The notes beneath the pieces were generated by a model that saw only the letters and a list, made by a program, of their open reading frames with translations, did not search any database and was not told the DNA's origin. From Pseudoramibacter faecis (GTDB lineage: Bacteria > Bacillota > Clostridia > Eubacteriales > Eubacteriaceae): a DNA stretch of 64,000 bases. The DNA lies in NCBI RefSeq assembly GCF_036289405.1, contig NZ_JAYFFI010000009.1, positions 1 to 64,000 on the forward strand. Reading direction: 5' to 3'. Position numbers and translations under genes: made by a program. Shown here in pieces: positions 27,537 through 34,571 of the stretch. The first letter of the stretch is position 1. Every line of letters begins with the position of its first letter.

Positions 27537-28916
27537 TTACATCGAAATAATCCCAAACACATTGAGTAGTGAACTCACCAAAATAATCGCCAAAAAAAGA
27601 ATACAAAAATATTTGATAAATAAATTGTAAATACGCTGACGTTTAAAGATTGATGTAATCTTAACTTCTGCCGCAATTTGATCAAGTGTCACAGAATTCA
27701 GAATTAAGATACAAGTTGCAATGGCTGCGATCGGCATCATCACTGAATTGGACAGAAAATCAAAGAAATCCAAAAAGTCCATACCAATGATGGTTATATG
27801 GCTGAGAACATTGAAACCAAGCGACGACAAAGATCCTAAAGCCACCATGATAAACGTCACTAAGATCGTAGCACGAAATCTTCCCCAGCCAAGTTCATCT
27901 TCAAAAGTTGACACCGCAGATTCAGCCAATGCAATTGAACTGGTAAGTGCTGCCAAAAGCACCAGCAGGAAGAAGGCAATGCCAGCTGGCGTTCCCAAAC
28001 CCATGCTACCAAAAACCTTCGGCAATGTGATAAACATTAAAGACGGTCCCGCTTTTAAAACTTTAGGATCTCCGCCTGAGAAAGCAAAAACTGCCGGAAT
28101 AATCATCAACCCAGCCAAAATAGCAATCGCCGTATCGAAAAATTCAACTTGGGTCGTTGATTTTTCAATATCCATATCATGACTCATATAGGAGCCAAAC
28201 GTGTATAAGATCCCCATCGCAATTGAAAGCGAATAGAACATCTGCCCCATGGCAGATACGACCGTCATCCATGAGAAGTTTTTAAAATTGGGAATTAAAA
28301 AATATTTAACCCCAGCCATCGCACCGGGACGCGTTATTGAATAGATTGCTACCAAAATACCTAAAACGACCAATATGGGCATACCAATTTTAGAAATACG
28401 TTCAATTCCTTTTTGAACTCCGGCTACGATAACCAGCACTGTTAATAACGTAAAGATTAAAAAATAAATTTCAACCGGCAAACCGTGACCAATAAATTGC
28501 GCAAAATAATTATCGGATGCCATGGCCTGGGTATGCCCTTGAAAATAACCGACTAAATATTTGACAACCCATCCTCCAATAACCGAATAATACGGTACAA
28601 TCAGCATCGGAACGATCGCATTGATCCAACCGCCAAAGCGATGGGCTCCGGAGCGGCCAAAATGTTTAAAAGCGCCGACCGGGCTTTTCCCGGTCATTCG
28701 GCCTAAAGTCGTTTCAGACATAATCATGGTGTAACCAAAGGTATATACCAAAATTAGATAGGCTAACAAAAAGATCCCACCGCCGTATTTTGCTGCAAGA
28801 TATGGGAATCTCCAGATATTTCCCAATCCAACGGCCGAACCGGCTGCAGCCATCACAAAACCGATTCGGCTAGAAAAGCTGCCGCGCTTATTTGCTTGAT
28901 TACTTGTTTTTTCCAA
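27537..28916 (-). CDS. sodium-dependent neurotransmitter:sodium symporter family transporter
   Basis: The 459-residue membrane protein has about 11-12 hydrophobic segments and the family signature AAAGSAVGLGNIWRFPYLAAKYGGG (here residues ~20-44), in which sodium and substrate sites lie in TM1. Bacterial members (LeuT, MhsT, TnaT) import amino acids with Na+. The TTG at 28916 is chosen because GGAGG precedes it by 9 nt. A longer ORF exists upstream but its first 41 residues are not family-like. Substrate unknown; tryptophan, leucine or tyrosine are plausible. Confidence 0.93.
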   Translation of the reverse strand: MEKTSNQANKRGSFSSRIGFVMAAAGSAVGLGNIWRFPYLAAKYGGGIFLLAYLILVYTFGYTMIMSETTLGRMTGKSPVGAFKHFGRSGAHRFGGWINAIVPMLIVPYYSVIGGWVVKYLVGYFQGHTQAMASDNYFAQFIGHGLPVEIYFLIFTLLTVLVIVAGVQKGIERISKIGMPILVVLGILVAIYSITRPGAMAGVKYFLIPNFKNFSWMTVVSAMGQMFYSLSIAMGILYTFGSYMSHDMDIEKSTTQVEFFDTAIAILAGLMIIPAVFAFSGGDPKVLKAGPSLMFITLPKVFGSMGLGTPAGIAFFLLVLLAALTSSIALAESAVSTFEDELGWGRFRATILVTFIMVALGSLSSLGFNVLSHITIIGMDFLDFFDFLSNSVMMPIAAIATCILILNSVTLDQIAAEVKITSIFKRQRIYNLFIKYFCILFLAIILVSSLLNVFGIISM

Positions 28917-28992
28917 ACGATAATGCCTCCATTTAATTGTAAATTTTGTCGCGAAATCATTGCGCTGTCTCACAACGGCACAAGTTCTGATT

Positions 28993-29021
28993 ATTATACA
29001 CTTAAAATTTACTGAAAGCAA
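28993..29021 (-). promoter_or_regulatory. promoter of the sodium symporter gene
   Basis: TTGCTT (29016-29021) and TATAAT (28993-28998) lie 17 bp apart, giving a leader of about 70 nt. No known riboswitch was recognised in that leader. Confidence 0.6.
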
Positions 29022-29048
29022 TAATGATGTAAAAAGCAATACGTACCT

Positions 29049-29492
29049 TTATTGATGCGTCACATGCCACAGCGTTCGTACGGCCTCTTCATAACGAGGA
29101 TATCGCCGCATGAAAACGCGAATGCGATCCAATGTTTCTGTCACTAATTGATCCATCCGGTGAAATGTGTGACCAAACGCAAAATCTATCTTTGCAGCGT
29201 TCAAAGAGTCGAAGGCTTTTTTCTCCGGCGCATCTCCTTTATCGGAAGCGCTGTCATTGAGTGCTCGCGCATAAGCTTTTGAATCAAAGGTTGATACCAT
29301 TTTCACCTGTTCATTCAATGCCAATTGAAAAATTGTTATGATTGTTTCGGCAATAGCGTTTTCATCATCATCGTTATCGACGCCTGTCTCAACAATTTGC
29401 CATTGCCGGTCAATCAGTTTTTGAAACGCCGTCACATCCGCATCTGTGTAAAGTGCCTTCATCATTCTGATTTGTTTTTTAGTTGCTTTCAT
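29049..29492 (-). CDS. hypothetical protein, unknown two-gene unit
   Basis: I do not recognise this 147-residue protein. It is predicted soluble and helical, with an acidic stretch (VDNDDDENAIAET, ~38-50) and a basic C-terminal half (DRIRVFMRRYPRYEEAVRTLW). No signal peptide or known catalytic motif is seen. The ATG at 29492 follows AGGAG; a longer reading frame upstream overlaps the preceding gene and is unsupported. It lies 17 bp after the frameshifted gene at 29510-29960, so the two form an operon that ends just before the symporter promoter. Confidence 0.75.
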   Translation of the reverse strand: MKATKKQIRMMKALYTDADVTAFQKLIDRQWQIVETGVDNDDDENAIAETIITIFQLALNEQVKMVSTFDSKAYARALNDSASDKGDAPEKKAFDSLNAAKIDFAFGHTFHRMDQLVTETLDRIRVFMRRYPRYEEAVRTLWHVTHQ

Positions 29493-29509
29493 AGTTTTTT
29501 CTCCTGCGA

Positions 29510-29960
29510 TTATCGCTCCAAGACATCTGCCAACTGCCAGAGATGATAGCAAAAAGCCAACGGTCTCAGCAAAATCATATCCACGCCGCCATCGATCAAT
29601 ACTTCCCCGATTCGCTTTTCCTTCAAGGAAATATCCCATTTCCGGTGTTCCAATTCATCCAGTGTCAAAGGATACGGTGCGTACTCCAAAGCCTTGTCCC
29701 GATTTCGTTCCTTTAAAACTCGCGGTGAGGCGACAAGGTAAAACCCCAATCTGTACAACTGATTCAGCAAAGTTTCCCTTGAAACCGTATAAATGATAGC
29801 CAATGACGCAATACTCGGATATATGCGAACAGACTGGACTGACGTCAGATTTTTAATTTGCCGCTCTCGGTCACGCGGGCACGGTATTTTCGATTCTCTG
29901 ATCAATGATCAGTGCGATCCGCATACATTTTCGGGTTTCGTGAATAATATTAGAATTCAT
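29510..29960 (-). pseudogene. hypothetical gene with an apparent frameshift, first gene of the unknown pair
   Basis: A strong AAAGGAGG site precedes ATG 29960, but that frame stops at TGA (29871-29873) after 29 codons (MNSNIIHETRK...). The +1 frame is open from there to 29510 and encodes ~120 further residues (DRERQIKNLTSVQSV ... LWQLADVLER). It has only a site-less TTG (29905) of its own. The span of 451 bp is 150 codons plus one base, so one extra base would explain the break. The stop context is GCG TGA C, with no slippery codon seen. The product is unknown. This could be a mutation, an assembly error or, less likely, recoding. Confidence 0.6.
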
Positions 29961-30002
29961 AAAGCCTCCTTTAAAATGTTTTTACAATAAATTATAGCAC
30001 AT

Positions 30003-30035
30003 AAAAAAGCCCTCTTAATTCTAAAGAGGACTTTT
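30003..30035 (-). terminator. terminator of gdhA
   Basis: The arms AAAAAG.CCTCTT and AAGAGG.CTTTTT form a stem with a 7-nt loop, 29 bp after the gdhA stop. Confidence 0.88.
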
Positions 30036-30063
30036 TGTTTCTTCAATCTTGTTGAATTTGTCT

Positions 30064-31398
30064 TTAAACAATACCCTGAGCGGTCATCGCATCGACAACT
30101 TTCTCAAAGCCAGCGATATTGGCACCTGTTACAAAATCGCCTTTCTTGTCATAACGTTTCGCCGCATCAGCAACCTTGGCGTAAATCCCGACCATGATGT
30201 CTTTAAGCTTAGCATCCACTTCTTCGAAGGTCCAGCTCAAACGTTCGCTGTTCTGAGTCATTTCCAAAGCAGAAGTCGCCACCCCGCCGGCGTTAGAAGC
30301 CTTCCCGGGCATAAAGGCAACGCCATTGCTCTGCAGATACTGTGTCGCTTCAATGGATGTCGGCATGTTGGCTCCTTCAGCTACCAGCTTAACACCATTA
30401 GCGACCAAAGTTTTGGCATCGTCGATGAGCAATTCGTTCTGAGTTGCACAAGGCAACGCCAAATCGCACGTGATGGTCCAAATGCCTTTGCCTTCAGTAT
30501 AAGTCGCGGAAGCTACCCGATCGGCATATTCTTTGATGCGGCCGCGGCGTACTTCTTTAATATCCTTGACAATATCGAGCTGGATTCCTTCCGGATCATA
30601 GACATAACCGCTGGAGTCGCTCAGCGCAACGACCTTGCCGCCCAGTTGCTGAACTTTTTCAGTCGCATAAATAGCCACGTTGCCGGAGCCAGAAATCACA
30701 ACCGTTTTATTCTTCAAATCGTCATTCTGATGCTTGAGCATCTCTTCAACGATATATACCAGTCCATAACCGGTCGCTTCCGTTCTGACTAAGGAGCCAC
30801 CCCAGGTCAAGCCTTTACCGGTTAAAACGCCTTCATATAAGCCTTTGATGCGTTTATACTGGCCGTATAGGAAACCAATTTCGCGCCCGCCGACACCGAT
30901 GTCACCAGCCGGAACATCCTGATCCGCACCGATATATTTGCATAACTCAGTCATAAAACTCTGGCAAAATCGCATCACTTCAGCATCGGATTTACCCTTA
31001 GGATCGAAATCAGAACCGCCTTTGCCGCCGCCGATTGGCAGGCCGGTTAACGAGTTCTTAAAGACCTGTTCAAAGCCGAGGAATTTTAAAATGCCACGTG
31101 TAACGGTCGGGTGGAAACGCAGGCCGCCTTTGTAAGGTCCGATCGCTGAATTGAACTGAACGCGATAGCCTTTATTGACCTGAACCTGACCATGGTCATC
31201 AACCCACGGTACACGGAAGGAGACGATTCTTTCCGGTTCCGTTAATCTTTCCAGTAAAGCCGCTTTACGGTATTCTTCTTCATGTTGTTCGATGACAATA
31301 GATAAAGAATCCAAAACTTCTTTTACCGCCTGATGAAATTCAGGCTCTGCCGGATTTTTTTCGACGACGCGATTATAAATCTCTTCTACATATGACAT
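30064..31398 (-). CDS. gdhA: glutamate dehydrogenase (hexameric, NADP-type)
   Basis: GdhA reductively aminates 2-oxoglutarate to glutamate, or the reverse. The 444-residue length and sequence match the small hexameric family. Visible are KGGLRFHPTV, GGGKGGSDFDPKGKSD with the catalytic Lys, PAGDIGVGGREIG and the dinucleotide motif GSGNVA. Cofactor specificity is inferred from family similarity only. The promoter is flanked by two inverted copies of an ATTGTCCC-type motif, which suggests operator control. Confidence 0.96.
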   Translation of the reverse strand: MSYVEEIYNRVVEKNPAEPEFHQAVKEVLDSLSIVIEQHEEEYRKAALLERLTEPERIVSFRVPWVDDHGQVQVNKGYRVQFNSAIGPYKGGLRFHPTVTRGILKFLGFEQVFKNSLTGLPIGGGKGGSDFDPKGKSDAEVMRFCQSFMTELCKYIGADQDVPAGDIGVGGREIGFLYGQYKRIKGLYEGVLTGKGLTWGGSLVRTEATGYGLVYIVEEMLKHQNDDLKNKTVVISGSGNVAIYATEKVQQLGGKVVALSDSSGYVYDPEGIQLDIVKDIKEVRRGRIKEYADRVASATYTEGKGIWTITCDLALPCATQNELLIDDAKTLVANGVKLVAEGANMPTSIEATQYLQSNGVAFMPGKASNAGGVATSALEMTQNSERLSWTFEEVDAKLKDIMVGIYAKVADAAKRYDKKGDFVTGANIAGFEKVVDAMTAQGIV

Positions 31399-31428
31399 TT
31401 AAAACTCCTCCTGAAAGCTTCTATACCC

Positions 31429-31498
31429 ATTGTCCCGATGAACAATGTATACAAATTTAACGTGATCCTATTATAGCGATAAGCATTGGGACAATCAA
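31429..31498 (-). promoter_or_regulatory. gdhA promoter flanked by inverted ATTGTCCC-type motifs
   Basis: The -35 TTGATT (31493-31498) and -10 TATAAT (31470-31475) are 17 bp apart. ATTGTCCCGATG (31429-31440) and CATTGGGACAAT (31484-31495) are inverted copies matching at 11 of 12 positions; the second overlaps the -35 and spacer. The first also starts a separate dyad, CATTGT-N8-ACAATG. This arrangement is typical of operator pairs, but the regulator is unknown. Confidence 0.65.
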
Positions 31499-31541
31499 CA
31501 TTTATTTCGCATTTTAATGTTCTTTATGACATACAAAATGA

Positions 31542-31988
31542 TCAGAGTTCATCCATTGCCTGATTGACCAATGCATCGGCCCGATTGTTGCCGGCATCAT
31601 CCGCATGGCCTTTTACCTTTGTAAAGATCACCTCATGCTGTGACACCAATCGGTCCAATTCCTGCCACAACTCTGCATTTTTTAGCGCCCCGGCTTTACC
31701 CCGAGTCCATCCCTTTGCTTTCCAGCCACTTATCCAATTTTGATTAAAGGCATTCACCACATAGGCCGAATCAGAGTGAATCGTGACGCGGCATGGCTCT
31801 TTGAGCATTTTCAATGCGGTAATAACTGCCAGAAGCTCCATTTTATTGTTAGTTGTATTTCTATAGCCCTTTTTAAATTCTTTTTGATAATCACCATAAA
31901 TCAAAACACCGCCAATGCCGCCGATATTTTCGCGGTCCTGACCATTTCCACGACAGCCGCCGTCTGTGTAAATTTCAACATTTTTCAT
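31542..31988 (-). CDS. rnhA: ribonuclease HI
   Basis: RNase HI cleaves RNA in RNA-DNA hybrids. The 148-residue protein has the four acidic metal ligands: Asp in IYTDGGCRGNG, Glu in NNKMELLAV, Asp in IHSDSAYV and Asp in NNRADALVN. The His of VKGHADD is also present. The start is ATG 31988 with AGGTAG upstream; an in-frame TTG directly precedes it. The gene begins only ~18 nt after the T-run of the leuS terminator, so its promoter is unclear. Confidence 0.95.
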   Translation of the reverse strand: MKNVEIYTDGGCRGNGQDRENIGGIGGVLIYGDYQKEFKKGYRNTTNNKMELLAVITALKMLKEPCRVTIHSDSAYVVNAFNQNWISGWKAKGWTRGKAGALKNAELWQELDRLVSQHEVIFTKVKGHADDAGNNRADALVNQAMDEL

Positions 31989-32005
31989 CAATTCTACCTA
32001 TGCTA

Positions 32006-32040
32006 TAAAAAAGGCTGCCGATACTCAGCAGCCTTCGTTT
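32006..32040 (-). terminator. terminator of leuS
   Basis: The stem AAGGCTGC / GCAGCCTT with a 9-nt loop is followed by TTTTTT on the minus strand. Confidence 0.88.
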
Positions 32041-32050
32041 TAAAAGCCTA

Positions 32051-34462
32051 TTATTTTGCGACGATATTATAGATCTTTCCTGGAATGAATATTTCTTTGA
32101 TGATGTATTTGCCTTCCAGAAATTTTTGAATATTTTCGTTGTCCAATGCAAGCTGATGGGCCTGATCCTGATCGCCGTCGACAGAAAGCGTAATCTTGCC
32201 GCGAACCTTGCCATTAACCTGCACGGCCATTTCGATCACGGCATCAACCGTTTTGGTTTCGTCATATTCCGGCCAATCGGTTTGATGCAGTTCGCTAGCA
32301 AAATCAGCCATTTCCCAAAGCTCTTCCGTGATATGGGGGGCAACCGGATAAAGCAGTTTCAAGAAGTCTCGATATTCTGCCTTAGTGGTCTGCCCTACCT
32401 GATTAAAATGATTGAGCAAGCTCATCAAAGCAGCAATTGCCGTGTTGAACTTCATCGCTTCATAATCTTCACTGACCTTTTTAATGGTTTTGTGCATATC
32501 ATTTTCCAGTTCCTTAGAAAATGTGTCTCCTTCTACCACCATGTCCTGCAATTTCCAAACCCGGTCCAAGAAGCGGCGGCAACCTTTAATCCCGTTATCC
32601 GACCAAGGTGCCGGTTTTTCATAATCGCCAATAAACATAATGTAAGTCCGAAGCGTGTCAGCGCCATATTCAGCAATGATGTCATTAGGGTTAACCACAT
32701 TGCCCTTGGATTTGCTCATTTTTTCGCCATCCGATCCCAAGATAAGTCCCTGAGCGGTTCGCTTGGCATAGGGCTCTTTGGTGGGAACGACACCAATATC
32801 ATATAAAAATTGATGCCAGAATCGCGAGTAGAGTAAATGACGAGTAACGTGCTCCATTCCGCCATTATACCAATCGACGGGTAGCCAATATTTGAGTTTG
32901 TCCATATCGGCCAAACATTCATCATTGTGATTATCTATATATCTCAAAAAATACCAGCTGGAACCGGCCCATTGCGGCATGGTGTCGGTTTCCCGTCTGG
33001 CGGGACGCCCGCATTTCGGACAGGTGGTATTGACCCAATCTTCAATTTCTGCCAGCGGCGATTCTCCGGTATCCGTTGGTTCGTAATGGGAGACTTTTGG
33101 CAATTCCACCGGTAAATCAGATTCCGGTACTGGGACCGTCCCGCAATGCTCACAATAAACGATCGGGATCGGTTCACCCCAATAACGCTGGCGGTTGAAT
33201 GCCCAGTCCTTCATTTTATAGTTGACAGTCTTCTTGCCAAGGCCTTTTTCTTCTAAATAGGCGATTATGTCCGGAATCGCCTCTTTAACCTGCTTGCCGC
33301 TTAAAAATCCCGAATTGACCATTTCACCAGAACTAACATCGGTGAATGCTTCTCGTTCAACGTTTCCGCCTTTGATGACTTCCACGATAGGCAGATTAAA
33401 TTTCTTGGCAAAATCCCAGTCGCGGGCATCGTGTGCCGGCACCGCCATGATTGCACCGGTTCCATATCCCATCATGACATAATCCGCAATAAAAATCGGG
33501 ATGGCATCGCCAGTAACCGGATTGATGGCCTGAATACCTTCAATTTTAACACCGGTTTTATCTTTAGCCAGCTGAACCCGTTCGAATTCTGTCTTGCGCT
33601 GCGCGCTTTCTTTATAAGCATTCACTGCATCCATATTCTGGATTTCATCGGCAAGCTCTTCAATAAGCGGATGTTCCGGCGCAATGACCATAAAGGTTAC
33701 ACCGTACAGTGTATCGGCTCTGGTGGTAAAAACCTTCAATATCTGGTCGTGACCAGCAATGGCAAAGTTAATTTCTGCACCGACGGATTTGCCAATCCAA
33801 TTTTCCTGTTCCGTTTGAATCCGGGGAAGATAATCCACTTCATCCAGACCCTGAAGCAGTTTTTCAGCATATTCGCGGATCTTTAAGAACCAGACATCTT
33901 TTTCCATCTGGACCACCGGCGAACCGCAGCGATCGCATTTGCCGTCCCGGAAGTCCTCATTTGACAATACCACTTTGCAGCCGGTGCAGAAATTAACATA
34001 GGTGTGGTCTTTGTAGGCCAACCCGTGTTTATACATCTGTAAAAAGATCCACTGCGTCCACTTGAAATAAGCCGGATCCGTTGTGTCAACCGTATGATCC
34101 CAGTCAAACGAATAACCGATGGCTTTCAGCTGTTGGGTAAAGGCCTCAATGTTGTGATCTGTCACTTCTCGGGGGTGTTTCCCGGTTTTAATCGCGTAAT
34201 TTTCTGTCGGGAGGCCAAAAGCATCAAAACCAATGGGAAATAAAACGTTGTAACCCTGCATGCGACGTTTTCTGGCAATCACTTCCAAAGATGTGTATGC
34301 TCGAACATGGCCGACGTGAAGGCCGACACCGCTCGGATATGGAAATTCAACCAATCCATAAAACTTCGGCCCTATCATATTATTATCCGTCGCAAAAGCG
34401 TTCGTTTTCTCCCAGTGCTCCTGCCATTTTTTTTCAATCTTTTCGTGATGATATTTTATCAT
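32051..34462 (-). CDS. leuS: leucyl-tRNA synthetase
   Basis: LeuRS charges tRNA-Leu and edits mischarged amino acids. The 803-residue protein has the class I HIGH motif as GLHVGHVRAY (near residue 46), the CP1 editing domain (~220-410), and KMSKSKGN. The zinc-finger-like CTGCKVVLSNEDFRDGKCDRCG segment (~152-173) and the anticodon-binding domain are also present. A consensus promoter gives a leader of only ~30 nt, so there is no T-box control, unlike many Firmicutes leuS genes. Confidence 0.98.
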   Translation of the reverse strand: MIKYHHEKIEKKWQEHWEKTNAFATDNNMIGPKFYGLVEFPYPSGVGLHVGHVRAYTSLEVIARKRRMQGYNVLFPIGFDAFGLPTENYAIKTGKHPREVTDHNIEAFTQQLKAIGYSFDWDHTVDTTDPAYFKWTQWIFLQMYKHGLAYKDHTYVNFCTGCKVVLSNEDFRDGKCDRCGSPVVQMEKDVWFLKIREYAEKLLQGLDEVDYLPRIQTEQENWIGKSVGAEINFAIAGHDQILKVFTTRADTLYGVTFMVIAPEHPLIEELADEIQNMDAVNAYKESAQRKTEFERVQLAKDKTGVKIEGIQAINPVTGDAIPIFIADYVMMGYGTGAIMAVPAHDARDWDFAKKFNLPIVEVIKGGNVEREAFTDVSSGEMVNSGFLSGKQVKEAIPDIIAYLEEKGLGKKTVNYKMKDWAFNRQRYWGEPIPIVYCEHCGTVPVPESDLPVELPKVSHYEPTDTGESPLAEIEDWVNTTCPKCGRPARRETDTMPQWAGSSWYFLRYIDNHNDECLADMDKLKYWLPVDWYNGGMEHVTRHLLYSRFWHQFLYDIGVVPTKEPYAKRTAQGLILGSDGEKMSKSKGNVVNPNDIIAEYGADTLRTYIMFIGDYEKPAPWSDNGIKGCRRFLDRVWKLQDMVVEGDTFSKELENDMHKTIKKVSEDYEAMKFNTAIAALMSLLNHFNQVGQTTKAEYRDFLKLLYPVAPHITEELWEMADFASELHQTDWPEYDETKTVDAVIEMAVQVNGKVRGKITLSVDGDQDQAHQLALDNENIQKFLEGKYIIKEIFIPGKIYNIVAK

Positions 34463-34497
34463 TGGTGCCTCCCCATTAAAATCTTATGAACCACTTC

Positions 34498-34526
34498 ATT
34501 ATAGCGATGGGTTTATGGCGTGTCAA
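34498..34526 (-). promoter_or_regulatory. full-consensus SigA promoter of leuS
   Basis: TTGACA (34521-34526) and TATAAT (34498-34503) are separated by exactly 17 bp. The upstream uvrA-leuS gap also contains the 12-bp palindrome CGCCTGCAGGCG, without a T-run. Confidence 0.9.
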
Positions 34527-34571
34527 ATGCTTTATCCGACTTTGCTACGCCTGCAGGCGCTCCGTCATGTC

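Noticed and set aside
29860..29905. Programmed +1 frameshift like that of prfB at GCG TGA C
   Set aside because: The UGA-C context fits, but the P-site codon GCG cannot slip well and there is no Shine-Dalgarno-like stimulator just upstream; a mutation is simpler.
31429..31448. Rex operator upstream of gdhA
   Set aside because: The TTGT-N8-ACAA dyad has the wrong spacing and flanks for the 18-bp Rex box.
34549..34560. Palindrome CGCCTGCAGGCG as the uvrA terminator
   Set aside because: It is not followed by a T-run and has no loop, so it does not look like an intrinsic terminator.
34463..34571. T-box leader for leuS
   Set aside because: The consensus promoter leaves only about 30 nt of leader, too short for a T-box, and no TGGNACC-like element is seen.
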